Assembly (NCBI GenBank): GCA_030424865.1
Contig: JAUHVR010000015.1
Location: forward strand, 1-64,000
DNA: 64,000 nt
Origin: Alphaproteobacteria bacterium
GTDB taxonomy: Bacteria > Pseudomonadota > Alphaproteobacteria > Rhodobacterales > Rhodobacteraceae
Direction of reading: 5' to 3'
The position numbers were made by a program, and so were the translations under genes. Under the pieces are notes generated by a model. The model did not search any database. It was not told where the DNA came from and saw nothing but the letters and a program-made list of their open reading frames with translations. Positions 17,270-24,234 of the stretch are shown here, one piece after another (position 1 is the stretch's first letter; each line of letters begins with the position of its first letter).

Positions 17270-18295
17270 TCAAGCCAACGGGTTCAATAGCTTGGCCAGG
17301 ACACGATCTTTGGTGATCTGGCCAAGCATCTGACCGTTTTCGACCACACCCACCGGCGCGCCGGTATCTCCAACGCGCGCCATGACCTCGCGAATGTCTT
17401 CGTCGGGGCTGACCGTGACCTCGGGTGTGCCCGTGACCGGCTCCATGATGTCGCGCGCGCAAAGCACGCTGAGCGGGTTCATATGCGCCACGAAATCCGC
17501 CACGTAGTCATTGACCGGGGCCGAATAAATCTCTTGCGGGGTGCCGCATTGCACGATGCGCCCGCCCTCCATGATGGCGATCCGATCGCCGATCTTAAAG
17601 GCCTCGTCCAGGTCGTGGCTCACAAAAATGATCGTGCGTTTCAGGTTCTTCTGCAGGTCCAGAAGCTCATCCTGAAGACGGGTACGGATCAGCGGATCAA
17701 GGGCCGAGAACGGTTCATCCATCAGCAAGAGAGGCGCTTCGGTGGCAAAGGCGCGGGCCAGGCCCACGCGCTGTTGCATGCCGCCCGACAGGTCCCCGAC
17801 CTTGCGGTCGCCCCAGTCGCCCAGACCCACAAGCGCCAGCTGGGTGTCCACCATCTGCATCCGCTGCGCCTTGGGCATGCCGCCCAGTTCCAACCCCAGC
17901 CCGACGTTTTCGCGCACGGTCCGCCAGGGCAGAAGGCCAAACTGTTGAAACACCATGGCGATCCGCGTCTGCCGCATCCGCCGCAGCTCGGCGTCCGACG
18001 TATTGGTGACATCCACCATCGACTGCCCGTCATTGACGCGCACCGCCCCGCGGCAGACGTCATTCAACCCGTTGATCCCCCGCAAAAGCGTGGATTTCCC
18101 GGACCCTGACAGGCCCATCAGAACGAGGATTTCGCCCTCGCCCACCGTCAGGTTGCAGTTGTGAACCCCCAGAACCTGGCCGGTCTCTGACTGGATTTCG
18201 GCCCGGTTCTTCATGGCGTCCATGAGCGGCAACGCAACCTCGGGGGTGTCACCAAAGACAATGCTGACGTTGTCAATCTCGACTGCTACAGACAT
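17270..18295 (-). CDS. choV: Choline/quaternary amine ABC transporter ATP-binding protein
   Basis: 341 residues of the ProV/ChoV type. Walker A is GLSGSGKST, the signature is LSGGMQQRVGLARA and Walker B is LLMDEPFSALD. The N-terminal extension (KNRAEIQSETGQVLGVHNCN) is typical of ChoV/ProV, and the C-terminal part contains a CBS-like region (ICARDIMEP...EDIREVMARVGDTGAPVGVVE). Its ATG follows the choW stop without a gap. It energises choline import in the cytoplasm. Confidence 0.9.
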   Translation of the reverse strand: MSVAVEIDNVSIVFGDTPEVALPLMDAMKNRAEIQSETGQVLGVHNCNLTVGEGEILVLMGLSGSGKSTLLRGINGLNDVCRGAVRVNDGQSMVDVTNTSDAELRRMRQTRIAMVFQQFGLLPWRTVRENVGLGLELGGMPKAQRMQMVDTQLALVGLGDWGDRKVGDLSGGMQQRVGLARAFATEAPLLLMDEPFSALDPLIRTRLQDELLDLQKNLKRTIIFVSHDLDEAFKIGDRIAIMEGGRIVQCGTPQEIYSAPVNDYVADFVAHMNPLSVLCARDIMEPVTGTPEVTVSPDEDIREVMARVGDTGAPVGVVENGQMLGQITKDRVLAKLLNPLA

Positions 18296-19126
18296 TTAAC
18301 GCTCCACCCGCAGCATGCGGTCCAGCACGATGGCCAGCACCACGATCACAAATCCACTTTCGAACCCAAGCGAGGTGTTCACCTGGTTCAGCGCCCGCAC
18401 CACCGGCACGCCCAGACCATCTGCGCCCACCAGCGCCGCGATCACAACCATCGACAGCGACAGCATGATCGTCTGGTTCAGGCCCGCCATGATCTGCGGC
18501 AGCGCATAAGGCAGCTCGACCTTGTACAGCACCTGCCGGGGTGTCGCGCCAAAGGCGCGCGCAGCCTCGAGCAGCGGCACGGGGGTCGAAGACACGCCCA
18601 GATGCGTCAGCCGGATCGGCGCGGGAACCACGAAGATCACGGTTGCCAACAGGCCCGGCACCATGCCGATGCCAAAAAACACGATTGCCGGAATGAGATA
18701 GACAAAGGTCGGCAGCGTCTGCATCAGGTCCAGCACCGGGCGCAGCCAGGCGTAGAACCGTGGGTGATGCGCCGAATAGATGCCGATGGGCACGCCCACC
18801 GCCATGCAGACCACGCAGGCCGACAGCACCAGCGTCACGCTTTCCAGCGTCTCTTCCCAGTAGCCCTGGTTGAGGATGAACAGGAACCCCACGACGGTCA
18901 GCGCCGTGACCTTCCAGCTGCGCTGCAGGAACCAGGTCAGCCCCGCGAAACAGGCGACGATGATCAGCGGATGCGGCGTTTCCAGCACCCACAGGATCCC
19001 GTCGATCAGGAACTCCATCAACTCGGCCAGGCCGTCAAAGAACCACGCGCCGTTGTCCTGCAGCCAGTCAAAGAAATCACCGGCCCATTTGCCGATCGGG
19101 ATCTTGCGGTCTTCGAGCCAGTCCAT
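18296..19126 (-). CDS. choW: Choline/quaternary amine ABC transporter permease
   Basis: 276 residues from the ATG at 19126, chosen over a TTG six codons upstream because AAGGA lies eight bases before it. Several membrane helices cover residues 45-270, and the permease loop reads EAARAFGATPRQVLYKVELPYALPQIMAG. It is the membrane channel of the choXWV system. It sits 76 bases after choX, separated by a stem-loop. Confidence 0.88.
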   Translation of the reverse strand: MDWLEDRKIPIGKWAGDFFDWLQDNGAWFFDGLAELMEFLIDGILWVLETPHPLIIVACFAGLTWFLQRSWKVTALTVVGFLFILNQGYWEETLESVTLVLSACVVCMAVGVPIGIYSAHHPRFYAWLRPVLDLMQTLPTFVYLIPAIVFFGIGMVPGLLATVIFVVPAPIRLTHLGVSSTPVPLLEAARAFGATPRQVLYKVELPYALPQIMAGLNQTIMLSLSMVVIAALVGADGLGVPVVRALNQVNTSLGFESGFVIVVLAIVLDRMLRVER

Positions 19127-19145
19127 GCGGGGTCCTTTTTGCAAG

Positions 19146-19172
19146 TCGCCCCGGAGGTCATCCCCGGGGCGA
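19146..19172 (-). other. Stem-loop between choX and choW
   Basis: TCGCCCCGG (19146-19154) and CCGGGGCGA (19164-19172) form a 9-bp perfect stem with a nine-base loop and no T tract. It probably stabilises the choX transcript or lowers expression of choWV relative to the binding protein. Confidence 0.55.
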
Positions 19173-19202
19173 AGTCAGTTTGAACGATGCGAGAGATGCG
19201 GA

Positions 19203-20141
19203 TCAGAGACCCAGCGCGCCTTTCACGGCGGCCATCGCATCGCCTCCGTCCTTGGTGGTCACGCCGTCCAGCCAGCCGTCCAGCACGCCGGCATTGGCCT
19301 TCAGCCAGGCTGCTGCCGCCTCACCTGCTTCTTCTCCGTCGTCCAGGATCGCGCCCATGATCTCGTTTTCCATCGCAAGCGAGAACTCGAGGTTCATCAA
19401 CAGCTTGCCCACGTTCGGGCAGGCCTCGACATAACCAGCCGAGGTGTTGGTATAAACCGTCGCGCCGCCCAGGTTCGGGCCAAAGTAGTCATCGCCGCCT
19501 TCCAGATAGGTCAGGTCGAAGTTGGCGTTCATCGGGTGCGGCTCCCATCCCAGGAAGACCACCGGGTCATCGCGACGCGACGCGCGTGCGACCTGCGCCA
19601 GCATGCCCTGTTCCGAGCTTTCGACGACTTCGAAGTCTTCCAGACCAAAGGCGTTGCCGTCGATCATCGACTGGATCAGGCGGTTTCCGTCGTTGCCGGG
19701 TTCGATGCCATAGATCTTGCCATCCAGCGCATCCGCCTGCGCGGCGATTGCCGCAAAGCTGTCGATGCCCAGCGCCGCGCCTGCCGCATTGGTGGCCAGC
19801 GTGTATTTCGCACCCTCAAGGTTGGCGCGGACCGTGTCGACGGTGCCCGCTTCGCGATAGGGCGCGATGTCGCCTTCCATCGTCGGCATCCAGTTGCCCA
19901 GGAAGATGTCGACGTCACCTTCGGCCAGCGAAACATATGTGACCGGCACCGACAGGACCTTGATATCGGTCTCGTAGCCCAGCGCCTCGAGCACCGTGGT
20001 GGTGGCCGCCGTGGTCGCGGTGATGTCGGTCCAGCCCACATCCGAGAAAGTGACAGTGCCGCAATCGGCGTGGCCGCCTGCAAAAGCAGGGGCCGTCAGC
20101 CCAGCCAGAGCAAGGGCAAAAAGAGGTGTCGAGATTTTCAT
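19203..20141 (-). CDS. choX: Choline ABC transporter substrate-binding protein
   Basis: 312 residues with a signal peptide ending AFAGG. The sequence FSDVGWTDITATTA and the region DIFLGNWMPTM closely match ChoX/OpuAC-type binding proteins, including aromatic residues that cage the trimethylammonium group (W in DVGWTD, W in LGNWMP). Periplasmic. First gene of choXWV; no betaine-synthesis genes (betA/betB) lie in this window beside it. Confidence 0.9.
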   Translation of the reverse strand: MKISTPLFALALAGLTAPAFAGGHADCGTVTFSDVGWTDITATTAATTTVLEALGYETDIKVLSVPVTYVSLAEGDVDIFLGNWMPTMEGDIAPYREAGTVDTVRANLEGAKYTLATNAAGAALGIDSFAAIAAQADALDGKIYGIEPGNDGNRLIQSMIDGNAFGLEDFEVVESSEQGMLAQVARASRRDDPVVFLGWEPHPMNANFDLTYLEGGDDYFGPNLGGATVYTNTSAGYVEACPNVGKLLMNLEFSLAMENEIMGAILDDGEEAGEAAAAWLKANAGVLDGWLDGVTTKDGGDAMAAVKGALGL

Positions 20142-20290
20142 GAAGAGAACTCCCTGGATCAGCGCACTTGGACTGCGCGTTTTGTTCGTGTGGCGATTAA
20201 AGCATGTGACTCGGCTGCGGGGAAGCAGTAAGGCAGTGGATTTTTGTCGGTTTTGACCTGTAAAATGTCGCTTTTCGGAAAAAATTTTTT

Positions 20291-20310
20291 TTGATTGACG
20301 GATTAGTCAA
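20291..20310. promoter_or_regulatory. Imperfect palindrome upstream of choX, possible BetI-type operator
   Basis: TTGATTGACGGATTAGTCAA is a near-symmetric 20-bp element about 150 bp upstream of the choX start, next to an A/T-rich tract at 20278-20292. The TTGATTG half and TCAA end recall BetI operators of other Proteobacteria. betI itself is not in the window, so the link is inferred. Confidence 0.35.
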
Positions 20311-20326
20311 AAACCCGCAACAGGGA

Positions 20327-20371
20327 CGGTCGCGGTAGATGCCGTCAGGTCTGTGGTTCGAATCGCGACCG
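20327..20371 (+). ncRNA. Possible tRNA-like fragment beside rtcR
   Basis: CGGTCGCG (20327-20334) pairs perfectly with CGCGACCG (20364-20371), enclosing 29 bases that end in GGTTCGAAT, the consensus of a tRNA T-loop. The T-stem itself does not pair well. A second hairpin (CGGCCC with GGGCCG, 20370-20392) follows. It lies just past the 3' end of rtcR and may be a degenerate relic of the tRNA-like elements seen after rsr; transcription is unproven. Confidence 0.25.
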
Positions 20372-20403
20372 GCCCGCGAATTGTAAGGGCCGCAGATCGG
20401 GGC

Positions 20404-21984
20404 TCATGGCCCAACCGTTTCCCAACTCAATTCGAACTTTGCAAGATACTTGCGCAGTCGATCGGCGTCGTTTTGCGTTTTGCGCCTGGCGCGTGACACC
20501 GAAAACAAGCTTCGGCCCGCCTCGCTGATCGAGCCGCTGGACCGACAGATGCGGATCACCATGGCAAGCTGCACCAGGTCAAAGGGATCAATCTCTCGCG
20601 CCGCGTCGCCCAGCACATCCTGCACGAGGCGAAAGTCCTCGTCCGTGGACGCCTGGGACCAATCCTCGGTCAGTGTCGCGATTTCGGCCTCCACCATCGC
20701 GCGGGTGATCCGGCCACGAGGGGCCAGAGCGCACAGGCGGCGGACGGACCCGCTGAAATCGCGAAAGTTGCCGGGCCAGGGGGTCGCGGGATCGGTGGCA
20801 AACTTCAGATAGCGCTCCTGCGCGTCGGTGTTGAACCCGACCCGCGTGCCCAGCTTGCGCTCGGACAGATCCAGTTCATGGGTCAGGTTCACCGCGATAT
20901 CCTCGCGCCTGTCCCGCATTGCGGGCAGCCGAAAGCTCCAGACGTTGAGCCGCGCCAGAAGGTCGGGCCGAAAGCGCCCCTCTGCACACATCTGGCGCAG
21001 GTCGCGGTTGGCGCTCGAGATCAGCTGGAACCGACTGGTCACCTCGTGGTCGGACCCCAGGGGATAAAAGCGCCCGGTCTCGATGGCGTGCAGCAACAGG
21101 GATTGCACATTCGGCGAAAGCTCGTCCAATTCATCCAGAAACAGCACTCCGCCGTCGGCCTCGCGCAGCAGACCACCCCGTTCGGTTCCGGCAACACCTG
21201 TATGACTGCGCCTCTGGCCAAAGAGCATCGGCACCGCGTCCGGCCCGTTCAGCGTGGCACAGTTCAGATGCACCAGACGCCCCTTGACCCGGCGCCGATC
21301 AAGCTTCAGCGAGTGGATCCGCTCGGCCAGTTCGGTCTTGCCCGTCCCGCTTTCCCCCAACAGCAGGATCGGCTCGTCCGAGTTGCTGGCCACCAGCTCG
21401 ATCCGGTCGATCTGGGCGTTATAGGCCGGGTTCCGCGTCTCGATCCCACCCTTCAGCTGCCCGCTGTATTCGCGTGACAGCTGATCGAACCGCTGTTGCA
21501 GCGCGTTGTAACGGCTCAGGTCCAGATCGATGATGTCGAACTTGGCCGCGCTGTCCTCGGGCCCCGGTGGCCCTGTCTGGATCAGGCGTGCAGGCACATG
21601 GCGGCTTTCGGTCAGCAGGAACCAGCAGATCTGAGCCACGTGGGTGCCCGTCGTCAGATGCACGTGATAGCGTTCCCGGTCTTCGTCGAACCCGTAGCCG
21701 CGCGCAAAGTCGAACAGCTTGCCATAGACCTCCTGAAAATCCCAGGGGTTCGCCAGATCGAGATTGCGCAACAGGACCTCGGTCCCGGGCGAGGCGTCTT
21801 CAATCTCGCGCTGCACCTGGCTCGCCAGTCGATGGAACTTGGCGTCGTAAAGCAATTCAAGCCGGTCGACCGGAAAGTGGTCATGCTGAACCAGGCTGAG
21901 CGTGGGCCGCCAGCGCCGTTTCTTCCCCATGTCGAGCTGGGTTCCAAGGAAACCGATGACAACCGTCTTCACGATGATATCCAT
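20404..21984 (-). CDS. rtcR: RtcR, sigma-54 activator of the RNA-repair operon
   Basis: 526 residues. The N-terminal CARF-like domain (KTVVIGFLGTQLDMG and YHVHLTTGTHVAQICWFLL) is known to sense damaged RNA ends in this family. The AAA+ sigma-54 domain has Walker A GESGTGKT (210-217) and Walker B GGVLFLDEL (about 278-286). The sigma-54 contact loop reads QRRSHTGVAG, not canonical GAFTGA. A C-terminal helix-turn-helix follows (SISEAGRSLFSVSRARRKTQ). Start is ATG 21984 or GTG 21972 (VKTVVIGF). It is divergent from rsr and probably activates it. Confidence 0.92.
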   Translation of the reverse strand: MDIIVKTVVIGFLGTQLDMGKKRRWRPTLSLVQHDHFPVDRLELLYDAKFHRLASQVQREIEDASPGTEVLLRNLDLANPWDFQEVYGKLFDFARGYGFDEDRERYHVHLTTGTHVAQICWFLLTESRHVPARLIQTGPPGPEDSAAKFDIIDLDLSRYNALQQRFDQLSREYSGQLKGGIETRNPAYNAQIDRIELVASNSDEPILLLGESGTGKTELAERIHSLKLDRRRVKGRLVHLNCATLNGPDAVPMLFGQRRSHTGVAGTERGGLLREADGGVLFLDELDELSPNVQSLLLHAIETGRFYPLGSDHEVTSRFQLISSANRDLRQMCAEGRFRPDLLARLNVWSFRLPAMRDRREDIAVNLTHELDLSERKLGTRVGFNTDAQERYLKFATDPATPWPGNFRDFSGSVRRLCALAPRGRITRAMVEAEIATLTEDWSQASTDEDFRLVQDVLGDAAREIDPFDLVQLAMVIRICRSSGSISEAGRSLFSVSRARRKTQNDADRLRKYLAKFELSWETVGP

Positions 21985-21999
21985 TTTGATAAGTCACGA

Positions 22000-22014
22000 T
22001 ACGATTTTATCGTA
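22000..22014. promoter_or_regulatory. Palindromic candidate RtcR upstream activating site
   Basis: TACGAT, TTT, ATCGTA is a perfect 15-bp inverted repeat between the rtcR start and the predicted sigma-54 promoter, about 30 bp upstream of the -24 element. Position fits an enhancer-type site. No second copy is obvious. Confidence 0.5.
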
Positions 22015-22041
22015 ACAGGATCAGCCAAAAATCCCAACACT

Positions 22042-22057
22042 CGGATTTTACGTTGCA
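22042..22057 (+). promoter_or_regulatory. Sigma-54 (-24/-12) promoter of the rsr-Y RNA-rtcB operon
   Basis: CGGATTTTACGTTGCA has GG at 22043-22044 and GC at 22055-22056 with the required ten bases between them. The -12 part TTGCA matches consensus fully; the -24 part keeps only GG. Transcription would begin near 22068. The divergent rtcR gene supports the call. Confidence 0.65.
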
Positions 22058-22073
22058 CATCAGAGACTTGCCC

Positions 22074-22099
22074 CGTTTTCAGATTTTTCTCTGAAAACG
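22074..22099 (+). other. Leader hairpin in the rsr 5' UTR
   Basis: CGTTTTCAGA (22074-22083) and TCTGAAAACG (22090-22099) form a perfect 10-bp stem with loop TTTTTC, starting only a few bases after the predicted transcription start. It could protect the 5' end of the transcript or be a processing or regulatory site. Confidence 0.5.
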
Positions 22100-22148
22100 C
22101 GCCCGCCGATGTCACAACGATCTCGTCAAAACAAGAAGGACGAGAGCT

Positions 22149-23705
22149 ATGGCAAACAAATCCGTGTTTGCATCGATGAAAGGCCGGTTGCTGCCGCAAG
22201 CAACGCAGTGCAACGCCGAAGGCGCGCCGGCCTATGCCTATTCCGATGCCCACGCCCTGGCACAGCTGGCCGTGACCGGCACGTTCGGGGGCATGTTCTA
22301 CCAGTCGCCGCAGGACGAGCTGACTGCCGTTCTGAACGCGGCCGAGGCGGTCGATCCGGCCTTCTTGGCGCAAACCGCGGTCTATGCCCGTCGCTCGGGT
22401 CACATGAAGGACATGCCTGCCGTCTTGCTGGCCGTTCTGGCGCGGCGTGACCCGGCGTTGTTCCGTCTGGTCTTTGGTCGCGTGGTCGACACCGGCAAGA
22501 TGCTGCGCACCTTTGTGCAGATCATGCGCTCGGGTCAAACAGGGCGTAAATCCCTGGGATCCGCGCCCAAGGCGATGGTGCAGGACTGGCTGAACACCGC
22601 GTCCGACCGGGCGCTGCTGAACGCCATGATCGGCAACGACCCGTCGCTGGCGGACGTGATCAAGATGGTGCACCCGAAACCGGCCTCGGCCGAGCGGGAA
22701 GCGCTCTTTGCCTGGATCGTCGGGCGGCCGTGCAATCTGGCGCGGCTGCCGCGGGCCCTGCAGGACTGGATCGCGTTTCGCGAAACAGGTCAGGGTGAGG
22801 TGCCGGACGTGCCGTTCCAGATGATGACGCAGCTGCCACTGACTTCGGCCCAATGGGCGCAGATCGCGCGCAACGGGTCCTGGCAGATGGTGCGGCAGAA
22901 CCTGAACACCTTTCTGCGCCAAGGCGTCTTTGCCGAGGCCGGAATGGTCGACCATGTGGCTGCCTTGCTGGCGGACCCGCAGGCCATCGCAAGGGCGCGT
23001 GCCTTTCCGTACCAGTTGATGGTGGCGGCACAGCACGTGGACCCCGAGATGCCGCGCGAGATCGTCGAGGCGCTGCACGACGCCATGGAACTGGCGGTGC
23101 GCAACGTGCCGCAGGTTCCGGGATCGGTTGTCGTGGCACCCGATGTCTCGGCCTCGATGACGTGGTCGGTGACCGGCTATCGGCGCGGCGCCACGTCGGT
23201 GGTCCGCCACGTGGATGTGGCTGCCCTTGTGGCGGCGGCCTTCATGCGGGTGAACCGCAAGTGCGAGGTGCTGCCGTTCGAGTTCGACGTCCGCAAGGTG
23301 CGTCTGAACCCGCGTGACACGGTGCTGACCAACGCCGAACGCCTGGCCGCGCTGGCCGGGGGTGGGACCAACTGCTCGGCGCCGCTGCGCCTGCTGAACA
23401 AGCAGCGCAAGGCTCCGGACCTGGTGGTCTTTGTGTCTGACAACCAATCCTGGGTCGATGCCCGGGGCGGGCGTCAGGCCACGGCGATGATGCAGGAATG
23501 GGAGGCGCTGAAACGGCGCAACCCAAAGGCCAAACTGGTCTGCATCGACGTCGCGCCGTACGGCACAACCCAGGCGCAATCGCGTCAGGACGTGCTGAAC
23601 ATCGGCGGCTTCTCGGACGCGGTCTTTGACCAGATCGCCACCTTTGCCAAGGGCCAGTCTGGCCCGGATCGCTGGGTGCGCGAGATCGAGAAGATCAAGA
23701 TATGA
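22149..23705 (+). CDS. rsr: Ro60 orthologue Rsr (TROVE and vWA domains)
   Basis: 518 residues, close to animal Ro60. Residues about 20-320 are the helical TROVE ring (FAWIVGRPCNLARLPRALQDW), which binds RNA ends and Y RNAs in this family. A vWA domain follows with MIDAS residues DVSASM at 332-337, then GGGTNC and FVSDNQSW. Bacterial Rsr works with Y RNAs and nucleases in RNA decay and repair. AAGGACGAGAG precedes the ATG. It heads an operon with five Y-like RNAs, a small protein and rtcB. Confidence 0.93.
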   Translation: MANKSVFASMKGRLLPQATQCNAEGAPAYAYSDAHALAQLAVTGTFGGMFYQSPQDELTAVLNAAEAVDPAFLAQTAVYARRSGHMKDMPAVLLAVLARRDPALFRLVFGRVVDTGKMLRTFVQIMRSGQTGRKSLGSAPKAMVQDWLNTASDRALLNAMIGNDPSLADVIKMVHPKPASAEREALFAWIVGRPCNLARLPRALQDWIAFRETGQGEVPDVPFQMMTQLPLTSAQWAQIARNGSWQMVRQNLNTFLRQGVFAEAGMVDHVAALLADPQAIARARAFPYQLMVAAQHVDPEMPREIVEALHDAMELAVRNVPQVPGSVVVAPDVSASMTWSVTGYRRGATSVVRHVDVAALVAAAFMRVNRKCEVLPFEFDVRKVRLNPRDTVLTNAERLAALAGGGTNCSAPLRLLNKQRKAPDLVVFVSDNQSWVDARGGRQATAMMQEWEALKRRNPKAKLVCIDVAPYGTTQAQSRQDVLNIGGFSDAVFDQIATFAKGQSGPDRWVREIEKIKI

Positions 23706-23710
23706 CCAAG

Positions 23711-23734
23711 GGTCGGGCGCCCCGGCGCCCGACC
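23711..23734 (+). other. Perfect 10-bp hairpin after rsr
   Basis: GGTCGGGCGC (23711-23720) and GCGCCCGACC (23725-23734) pair fully around loop CCCG, five bases after the rsr stop. There is no U tract, so it is unlikely to end transcription. Its 5' arm can also pair with CGCCCGACC at 23812-23820, the 3' foot of the first Y-like RNA, so the two structures may compete. Confidence 0.6.
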
Positions 23735-23749
23735 TACACCGAAACACTT

Positions 23750-23817
23750 CGGGCGGAATGCCTGCGGGACTACATTTTTGGGTAATGTTGCCGTCTCGCT
23801 TTTTTCTTGTCCGCCCG
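23750..23817 (+). ncRNA. Y RNA-like element Y1 (simple hairpin form)
   Basis: 68 bases closed by CGGGCGGA (23750-23757) with TCCGCCCG (23810-23817). The internal loop has AUGCCUG on the 5' side and a pyrimidine-rich CUUUUUUCUUG on the 3' side. Stem 2 is CGGGAC (23765-23770) with GUCUCG (23793-23798), one G-U pair. Then ACAUU (23772-23776) pairs with AAUGU (23784-23788) over a seven-base loop. No tRNA-like part. The layout and the CUUG-U 3' strand resemble the Ro60-binding half of known Y RNAs. Exact transcript ends are unknown. Confidence 0.72.
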
Positions 23818-23859
23818 ACCCGCAAACACGTTGAAAGACGATTTGGAAAGGACATCACC

Positions 23860-23995
23860 CGGCGAATGCCGGCGGAACTACAGCTCAACCGGTGGCCCGA
23901 AAGGGCAGAGTGGGTTCGATCCCCACCGTCGCCCAGGGCGGCGAGGCGGAATGGTATACGCGCCGGAAAAAGGTTTCGTCACGCCTTTGTCGCCG
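23860..23995 (+). ncRNA. Y RNA-like element Y2 with permuted class II tRNA-like domain
   Basis: Stem 1 CGGCGA (23860-23865) pairs with UCGCCG (23990-23995). Internal loop AUGCC/ACGCCUUUG. Stem 2 GGCGGAAC (23871-23878) pairs with GUUUCGUC (23973-23980). After UACA comes a tRNA in permuted order: CCGG, long variable arm GCCC-GAAA-GGGC (23895-23906), T-arm GTGGG-TTCGATC-CCCAC (23910-23926), acceptor CGTCGCC, a CAG loop, acceptor GGCGGCG (23937-23943), D-arm GCG/CGC with GG in its loop, then CCGG (23963-23966) pairing with the first CCGG. It resembles tRNA-Leu/Ser. Confidence 0.8.
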
Positions 23996-24011
23996 CACCC
24001 GAAAAACACCT

Positions 24012-24143
24012 CGGCGAATGCCGGTGGAACTACAGCGCTTCTAACGCCCAGGTCGCAGGTTCGAGTCCTGCCGTGGCCGCCACCTTTATGGCCACGTAGC
24101 TCAGTTGGCAGAGCAGGTCACGTTTCACCAAACCTTGTCGCCG
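24012..24143 (+). ncRNA. Y RNA-like element Y3 with permuted Arg(UCU)-like tRNA domain
   Basis: Stem 1 CGGCGA (24012-24017) with UCGCCG (24138-24143); stem 2 GGUGGAAC (24023-24030) with GUUUCACC (24122-24129), covarying with Y2. After UACA a small hairpin GCG-CUUCUAA-CGC mimics an anticodon loop (UCU). Then T-arm GCAGG-TTCGAGT-CCTGC (24055-24071), acceptor CGTGGCC, an 11-base loop beginning GCCA (a discriminator base plus CCA), acceptor GGCCACG (24090-24096, perfect 7 bp), UA, and D-arm GCTC-AGTTGGCA-GAGC. The order is 3' half then 5' half. Confidence 0.8.
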
Positions 24144-24152
24144 GGGCTCTGC

Positions 24153-24228
24153 CAGGGGTTAGCTCAGTTGGAAGAGTGCCGCACTTGGACTGCGGAGGCC
24201 GAAGGTTCGAACCCTTCATCCCTGACCA
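24153..24228 (+). tRNA. tRNA-like gene with UGG anticodon (tRNA-Pro-like, atypical)
   Basis: A complete 76-base cloverleaf in normal order. Acceptor CAGGGGT pairs with ATCCCTG, then A73 and encoded CCA (24226-24228). D-arm GCTC-AGTTGGAA-GAGT; anticodon arm CCGCA-CTTGGAC-TGCGG with anticodon TGG at 24186-24188; variable AGGCC; T-arm GAAGG-TTCGAAC-CCTTC. C1-G72, A73, G35 and G36 are proline identity features, but position 37 is A, not the usual G, and the body is unlike normal tRNA-Pro. It lies inside the Y-like array, so it may be a decoy, sensor or processing signal. Confidence 0.75.
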
Positions 24229-24234
24229 AAAGCG

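Noticed and set aside
23711-23734. Rho-independent terminator after rsr
   Set aside because: The hairpin is perfect but no T tract follows, and the downstream elements need read-through or processing.
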